A stretch of 64,000 nucleotides of DNA from Bacillus benzoevorans (GTDB lineage: Bacteria > Bacillota > Bacilli > Bacillales > Cytobacillaceae), in assembly GCF_014207535.1 (NCBI RefSeq), contig NZ_JACHGK010000006.1:124001-188000 (forward strand). The letters run 5' to 3'. Positions within the stretch are counted from its first letter, which is position 1. Each line of letters opens with the position of its first letter. Under the pieces are notes generated by a model. The model was not told where the DNA came from. It made no database searches and saw only the letters and a list, made by a program, of their open reading frames with translations. A program made the translations under genes and the position numbers. Shown here piece by piece: positions 59,271 to 64,000 of the stretch.

Positions 59271-59471
59271 GTGGAAACTACTGAAAAATGTTACTGCTTA
59301 GAAATGTTCCGGAAGACAAACCCTGATGCCCAAGGTGAATGTTTAAAAATGCAATGTGGAAGATATAAAATCGAGAAGCTTAAAGAGGAAAATGGGGGGA
59401 AACCCATTTCGATGAAGGAATTGCGCAAGGAGCTGCTGAGAAGGAAGAAAGCTAATCAATCAAGTTGGTAG
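59271..59471 (+). CDS. Small cysteine-rich protein upstream of tRNA-Sec, unknown
   Basis: A 66-residue protein with METTEKCYCLEMFRKTNPDAQ and GECLKMQCGRYKIEKLKEENGG: a CxC pair and a CxxxxC pair that could bind a metal. The C-terminal third is basic and helical (MKELRKELLRRKK). GTG at 59271 follows GGAG by five bases; an ATG at 59241 gives a 76-residue form with a poor site. A TATCACT/AGTGATA inverted repeat (59202-59232) lies upstream and could be an operator. It lies about 100 bases before the tRNA-Sec gene. I do not recognise the family. Confidence 0.6.
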   Translation: METTEKCYCLEMFRKTNPDAQGECLKMQCGRYKIEKLKEENGGKPISMKELRKELLRRKKANQSSW

Positions 59472-59540
59472 TCAATTCATCATCATAATGACGATTTTAT
59501 CTGCCAGGATCCTTCTTATAAATGTTATTAGAATAATTTA

Positions 59541-59568
59541 TTGACAGGTTTTTCTATTTATGTGATAC
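59541..59568 (+). promoter_or_regulatory. Promoter of the tRNA-Sec gene
   Basis: TTGACA (59541-59546) and TGATAC (59563-59568) with 16 bases between; transcription would start about 59575, just before the tRNA. Confidence 0.75.
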
Positions 59569-59577
59569 TGTTCACAT

Positions 59578-59674
59578 GGGAGTGGATGGGTTCTGGTGTT
59601 CCCTCTAGTCTTCAAAACTAGCATGAGGAGTTAGTAGCTACTTAGGTGGGTTCGATTCCCACACATTCCCGCCA
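59578..59674 (+). tRNA. selC: Selenocysteine tRNA (anticodon UCA)
   Basis: A 97-base tRNA with encoded CCA end (GCCA at 59671-59674). The anticodon stem CTAGT/ACTAG closes the loop CTTCAAA, giving anticodon TCA, which reads UGA. The acceptor arm (GGGAGTG with CATTCCC) is long, the variable arm is very large (about 59625-59648), and the T stem is GTGGG/CCCAC around TTCGATT. These are marks of tRNA-Sec. It precedes selB, as expected. Confidence 0.95.
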
Positions 59675-59706
59675 AACTTTCCTATCTTAAGGCTTAGCAG
59701 AGCCTA

Positions 59707-59737
59707 TAAAAAAAGACCCTAAAAACGGGTCTTTTTT
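59707..59737 (+). terminator. Terminator of tRNA-Sec
   Basis: AAAAAAGACCC and GGGTCTTTTTT around a 7-base loop. Confidence 0.88.
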
Positions 59738-59801
59738 AGTTATTATGAATCTAAATCCATTAAAAGATGAGTAGAATGAAAAATTGGAAGGTGTATATCA
59801 A

Positions 59802-61685
59802 ATGGACCATTTCGTAATAGGAACAGCAGGGCACGTCGATCATGGGAAGACAACCTTAATTAAAGCAATGACTGGGATGGAAACAGATACAACGGCGGAA
59901 GAGAAAACACGCGGCCTTTCGATTAATTTAGGTTTTGCCTATATGGATCTGCCAAGCGGGAAACGCGCCGGCATTGTTGATGTTCCAGGTCATGAGAAAT
60001 TTATTAAAAACATGATGGCTGGTCTGTCTGGTATTCAATTAATACTCCTAGTCATTGATGCCGGAGAGGGCATAATGCCGCAAACAAAAGAGCATATGGA
60101 TATTTTGCAAATACTAGGAATCAAAAATTATATTATTGTGCTGACAAAAGCAAATACCGTTGATCAAGAATTAGTGGAATTAGTAGAAGAAGATATTAAA
60201 GAGCAATTACACGGAACGCTGCTTGAAGATGCTCCAATCTATAAAGTTGATTCATTATCCGGCATGGGAATCAATGAATTGATTGCAGAGATTGATCATG
60301 TCAGCCAAACGATTGAACGCGCAAGCTCACTTGTTCCACCAAGAATGCATATTGACCGCGTCTTTTCGCTCAAAGGTTTTGGAACGATTGTGACCGGGAC
60401 GCTGATCGAAGGTGCGTTACGCATAAATGACGAATTAGTGATATATCCAAAGGAACTGCGTACAAAAATAAGAAATATCCAAGTTCACGAACAAAATGTT
60501 GATGAGGCTGTAGCCGGAATGAGAGTAGCGTTAAATTTAGCAAACGTACATGTGAACGATGTCTCAAGAGGGGACACTCTGGCTGTACCCGAATCTGTGC
60601 AAAGAACGTGGATGATTGATGTACAAGCACATCTATTACCACATGCAGAGGAGCCGCTTAAACTTTGGAATCGGCTGCGCCTTCATATAGGAACAAGAGA
60701 GATCCTTTGCCGCACAGTTCCGATCGGCGTTAAAATAGTCGAGCCAGGTGAAGAAGCTTTTTTACAGCTGCGGCTTGAGGAAGAAATTGTGGCCAAGAGG
60801 GGCGATAAATTTATTATTCGGTCCTATTCCCCTATGCACGTCATTGGGGGAGGAAGCATTTTAGATACGACACCAACAAAACATCGCCGTTTTAATGAGG
60901 AAATCATACAAACACTTGAGACACGTGCAAAAGGTTCAACAAATGAAATGATTGATGATTTTGTTGTTAGAAAAGAGGAATTACTAACTTCTAAAGAAGA
61001 AGTAGTCAGCTATTTAGGCATTTCTCAAACAGAAATTAACGAGACTATGGCTGACATGGTAAGCAGCAAACAATTGCTGCCAGTCAATCAGCAGTATATG
61101 CATCCATTGAAGTATGAACAGTTTAAAAAAGAGATGGCAGCGATACTGGAACATTTTCACAAAACTTATAGTCTCCGAACAGGCATCATAAAAGAAGAAT
61201 TGCGCTCTCGAATTGCACCAGATCTAAAAGGAAAAGATTTTGATCGGCTTTTACAAATGCTGGCTGAGGAAAAGTTGATTAAGAATCATCATGATACCAT
61301 TTCTTTAAGTGAATTTACTGTAACCTATAACAGAGCTCAATTGCAGGAAAAAGAGGAAATCGAGCAAAGCTTGAAACAATCCGGTTTCACTCCGCCAAGT
61401 GAAGCGGAACTTATTGGTGAACATAAAGAACGAAAAGAAATAATCGATTCACTTGTAGGCAAAACGATTATTCGCCTTGATCCTGAAACGGTTATTTATA
61501 AAGACTATTATGATACTGCAGTAGAAAAAGTGACAGAGTTCATAAAGGGAAATGGCAAAATGACGCTCGCCGAATTTCGTGATATGATTGGATCTAATCG
61601 CAAATATTCTTTGATTATCCTCGAATACTTAGATAAAAATAAAATAACGCGACGAGTGGAAGATTATCGCGTCCTTCATTCATGA
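59802..61685 (+). CDS. selB: Selenocysteine-specific elongation factor SelB
   Basis: SelB carries Sec-tRNA to the ribosome at UGA codons that have a SECIS hairpin. 627 residues: GTPase with GHVDHGKTTL (about 9-18), the TRGLSINLGF switch, DVPGHEKF and LTKAN; two beta-barrel domains (about 170-340), then four winged-helix domains (about 370-627) that bind SECIS RNA. ATG at 59802 has GGAAGGTG eight bases upstream; TTG at 59784 is less likely. Convergent with selD. Confidence 0.96.
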   Translation: MDHFVIGTAGHVDHGKTTLIKAMTGMETDTTAEEKTRGLSINLGFAYMDLPSGKRAGIVDVPGHEKFIKNMMAGLSGIQLILLVIDAGEGIMPQTKEHMDILQILGIKNYIIVLTKANTVDQELVELVEEDIKEQLHGTLLEDAPIYKVDSLSGMGINELIAEIDHVSQTIERASSLVPPRMHIDRVFSLKGFGTIVTGTLIEGALRINDELVIYPKELRTKIRNIQVHEQNVDEAVAGMRVALNLANVHVNDVSRGDTLAVPESVQRTWMIDVQAHLLPHAEEPLKLWNRLRLHIGTREILCRTVPIGVKIVEPGEEAFLQLRLEEEIVAKRGDKFIIRSYSPMHVIGGGSILDTTPTKHRRFNEEIIQTLETRAKGSTNEMIDDFVVRKEELLTSKEEVVSYLGISQTEINETMADMVSSKQLLPVNQQYMHPLKYEQFKKEMAAILEHFHKTYSLRTGIIKEELRSRIAPDLKGKDFDRLLQMLAEEKLIKNHHDTISLSEFTVTYNRAQLQEKEEIEQSLKQSGFTPPSEAELIGEHKERKEIIDSLVGKTIIRLDPETVIYKDYYDTAVEKVTEFIKGNGKMTLAEFRDMIGSNRKYSLIILEYLDKNKITRRVEDYRVLHS

Positions 61686-61705
61686 ACTCTATTGGAACAA
61701 AAGCG

Positions 61706-61747
61706 AAAAGGCATTTGGGAATATTCCTATTCCCAAATGCCTTTTGT
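61706..61747. terminator. Bidirectional terminator between selB and selD
   Basis: AAAAGGCATTTGGGAATA and TATTCCCAAATGCCTTTT pair perfectly around TTCC. Confidence 0.92.
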
Positions 61748-61755
61748 CTTGATAC

Positions 61756-62808
61756 CTATTCTTTGTTCACAATAATTAATTTGTCTTGTTTCTCGATTAC
61801 TTCACCAATGATCCAGGAATCATGTCCTTCGTTTTTCAATGCTTGGACATATTTTTCAGCATCAGTTGGATTCATGGCGGCTAATAAACCACCTGATGTA
61901 ATCGCATCACAAAGGATGATTTGTTCTTCAGGGGCAATGTTGTGGTATTCCACATCTTTTTCAAGCCATTTATGATTTGATTTAGAACCTCCGGGAACAA
62001 CACCATCTTGTGCCAGTTTTAGTGTACCATCAAGAATAGGGACTTTATTATAATCAAAACGTAAGGTTACATGACTCCCGCTTGCCATTTCACTGCCATG
62101 TCCAAGAAGTCCAAAACCAGTCACATCGGTAACGGCATTAGGTGAAAAGTCACTTAAAACTTCTGCTGCTTTCTTATTTAACGTGGCCATCGTTTCGATA
62201 ACCATTTTTTCCTGTTCTTCTGTTACGGCACTCCGTTTGATTCCGGTTGTGAGAATACCGACACCGATTGGTTTAGTTATGACGAGTACATCGCCGGGTT
62301 TGGCACCAACATTTCGCCAAACTTTATCCGGATGGACAATCCCTGTTACGGACAAACCGTATTTTGGTTCTTGATCATCAATCGAGTGTCCGCCCACTAA
62401 TATTGCCCCGGATTCTTTTATCTTATCAGAACCACCGCGTAAAATTTCAGCTAAAATTTCTCCGCCTAATTTTTTCACCGGGTAGCCCACCATATTTAAC
62501 GCTGTTAATGGTTTACCTCCCATTGCATATACGTCGCTCAATGCATTTGCGACGGCAATTTGACCAAACGTATATGGATCATCCACAACAGGAGTAAAGT
62601 AATCAATCGTCTGGATTAACGCAATCGAATCTGTTAATTTATATACACCTGCATCATCTGATGTTTCATGTCCAACCAGTAATTCAGGAACTCTTTCTTG
62701 TTCAGGTAATAAGCGCAAAACTTGCGCTAGGTCTTCGGGCCCGATTTTACAGCCTCAACCAGCCTTTGTTGAAAATGAAGTAAGACGAACTTTTTCTTGC
62801 TCATTCAT
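61756..62808 (-). CDS. selD: Selenide, water dikinase SelD, a selenoprotein (Sec at codon 18)
   Basis: SelD makes selenophosphate from selenide and ATP. The 350-residue frame starts MNEQEKVRLTSFSTKAG and has an in-frame UGA (plus-strand TCA at 62755-62757) at codon 18, followed by GCKIGPEDLAQVL, so the active-site cysteine position is selenocysteine (U-G-C-K). The rest shows GHETSDDAGVYKL, NALSDVYAMGGKPLTALNM, GHSIDDQEPKYGLSVTG and DVTGFGLLGHG. GGAGGTG precedes the ATG at 62808. A GCGCAA/TTGCGC hairpin (62713-62727) lies 27 bases after the UGA and may be part of the SECIS. An annotation treating UGA as stop would truncate the gene. Confidence 0.95.
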
Positions 62809-62998
62809 AAAACACACCTCCAACCATAGTATACAAGTTTTTCTCTTTAAATGTACATGACTAATATATGAAATTTGCTCCAAAGGAACCATTCCTATTG
62901 CACGGATTCCTGAAAAAGGTTTATTGTATACATGGGATTCAAGGGTTTGGGAAATGGTATAATAAGTGGGTATTTTATCTTATTTCGGAGGGAACTTA

Positions 62999-64000
62999 AT
63001 GAGACAATTATTGAAATATCTGCCGCCCATTCATGAACTGCAGAAGCATGAAAGGTTTTCCGTGTTAATGAATCAATATGGGATTGATCAGACAAACATG
63101 ACAGCCATTTTGGCAAATGTATTAAATGATATAAGGGAAATGCTTTTGCAAAACCAATGGTCTGGAATCGAGCCTGGAAATGAATTATTTATAACAGAAA
63201 TTTTTAACCGCTCGGAAAAGGTCATTCAAGAGCAATTTCAGTACACATTGAAAAATGTCATTAATGCGACGGGTACCATTTTACATACAAATTTAGGCAG
63301 AGCACGTTTAAGCGAGCAGACGATTGAACATGTCACAAAAGTTGCCTCGCAATATTCCAATTTAGAATATAAATTAGAAGAAGGGGAGCGCGGCTCCAGA
63401 CATAGTCATGCGGAAGAGCTCATTAAAAGGATTACAGGTGCAGAGGCCGCAATGGTCGTTAATAATAATGCTGCAGCAGTCTATTTCATTCTTCGCGCAT
63501 TTGCAGCTAATAAAGAAGTGATTGTTTCCAGAGGACAATTAGTTGAAATAGGCGGTTCTTTCCGCATTTCTTCGATTATGGAAGAAAGCGGAGCAAAGCT
63601 TATTGAAGTGGGTACCACGAATAAAACACATTTTTATGATTATGAACGTGCCATCAACGAAGAGACACGAATGATCTTAAAAGTACATACCAGTAATTTT
63701 AAAATACAAGGATTTACTGAATCCGTTGAAACAAAAGAATTAGTAGACTTAGCTAAGCAACATGAACAAGTTATTTTTTATGAAGATTTAGGCAGTGGTG
63801 TTTTATATGATTTTCGCCAGCATGGTATTGGTGATGAGCCGGTTGTTGGCGAAGTTCTGAAGATGGGTGCTGATCTTGTTTCTTTTAGTGGTGATAAACT
63901 TTTAGGCGGGCCACAGGCAGGAATCATTGCCGGTAAAAAAGAGTTAATTGCTAAACTCAAAAAACACCAGCTAGCCCGTGTTTTAAGGGTAGATAAAATG
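62999..64000 (+). CDS. selA: L-seryl-tRNA(Sec) selenium transferase SelA (partial, 3' end outside window)
   Basis: SelA converts Ser-tRNA-Sec to Sec-tRNA-Sec with selenophosphate, using PLP. The frame is open from the ATG at 62999 to the window end (334 codons). It starts MRQLLKYLPPIHELQKHERF and shows NVINATGTILHTNLGRARLS, EGERGSRHSHAEELIKRITG, VNNNAAAVYFIL, SRGQLVEIGGSFRI and the PLP lysine region DLVSFSGDKLLGGPQAG. GGAGGGAAC precedes the ATG. It is divergent from selD with a 190-base gap holding both promoters; TATAAT at 62958 may be its -10 box. Confidence 0.95.
   Translation, partial: MRQLLKYLPPIHELQKHERFSVLMNQYGIDQTNMTAILANVLNDIREMLLQNQWSGIEPGNELFITEIFNRSEKVIQEQFQYTLKNVINATGTILHTNLGRARLSEQTIEHVTKVASQYSNLEYKLEEGERGSRHSHAEELIKRITGAEAAMVVNNNAAAVYFILRAFAANKEVIVSRGQLVEIGGSFRISSIMEESGAKLIEVGTTNKTHFYDYERAINEETRMILKVHTSNFKIQGFTESVETKELVDLAKQHEQVIFYEDLGSGVLYDFRQHGIGDEPVVGEVLKMGADLVSFSGDKLLGGPQAGIIAGKKELIAKLKKHQLARVLRVDKM

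Overview
The window is a single block of chromosome from an endospore-forming, low- to mid-GC Bacillaceae bacterium (Neobacillus/Mesobacillus-like is my guess; genus not proven). Gene content and order follow the B. subtilis ywd-ywf-ywh-ywi-ywj-ywl segment that lies near the replication origin: ywdI-ywdK-gerQ-hemQ-pta-lipL-rsfA-ywfO-ywgA-ywhC-ywhD-pbpG-speB-ywiB-argS, then ywjE/ywjF and beta-oxidation genes, rpoE-pyrG-spo0F-fbaA-tal-murA-glpX-rho-rpmE-prfA-prmC-spoIIR-ywlC-mntP. Origin-proximal placement is supported by a perfect parS palindrome (888-903) and a dense DnaA-box cluster upstream of and inside the ywlC homologue (42302-42551).

Region by region: 1-290 is the 3' end of a ThiF/MoeB-type gene. 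365-9307 holds conserved housekeeping and sporulation genes (gerQ, hemQ, pta, lipL, rsfA). 9429-16471 holds the site-2-type protease ywhC, ywhD, the penicillin-binding protein pbpG, agmatinase, ywiB and argS. 16893-19902 has a chemoreceptor and a cardiolipin synthase. 20169-28098 is a fatty-acid beta-oxidation cluster (Fe-S oxidoreductase, thiolase, hydroxyacyl-CoA dehydrogenase, two acyl-CoA dehydrogenases) ending in a TetR regulator; two near-identical TGAACG-N2-CGTTCA palindromes are its likely operators. 28655-43536 is the rpoE-to-ywlC core, with a recognisable CTP-sensing attenuator in front of pyrG.

43806-64000 is the accessory, more unusual part. A divergent pair of units (an amidohydrolase on the minus strand; an SsuABC-like transporter plus flavin monooxygenase on the plus strand) is separated by a 722-base region in which each side has its own promoter and its own leader RNA with matching sequence and a terminator hairpin. 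After mntP and a membrane-anchored serine hydrolase comes a run of six sulfur-chemistry genes: an atypical TusA-like protein, a DsrE-like protein, a TusA-OsmC fusion whose OsmC half has lost both redox cysteines, a MetE/epoxyalkane-CoM-transferase-like protein, an intact OsmC protein, and a NifS/SufS-like aminotransferase. The window ends in a complete selenocysteine locus: tRNA-Sec, selB, selD (itself a selenoprotein with an in-frame UGA at codon 18) and the start of selA.

Intergenic DNA carries several repeat families: four copies of a composite palindrome (GGTGCCTGGCACC plus GACAAATGTC) that often forms terminators, two MITE-like elements with GGCTnTGTTAAA ends, and two short tandem arrays. 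All functional calls are from sequence reading alone; no database search was run.
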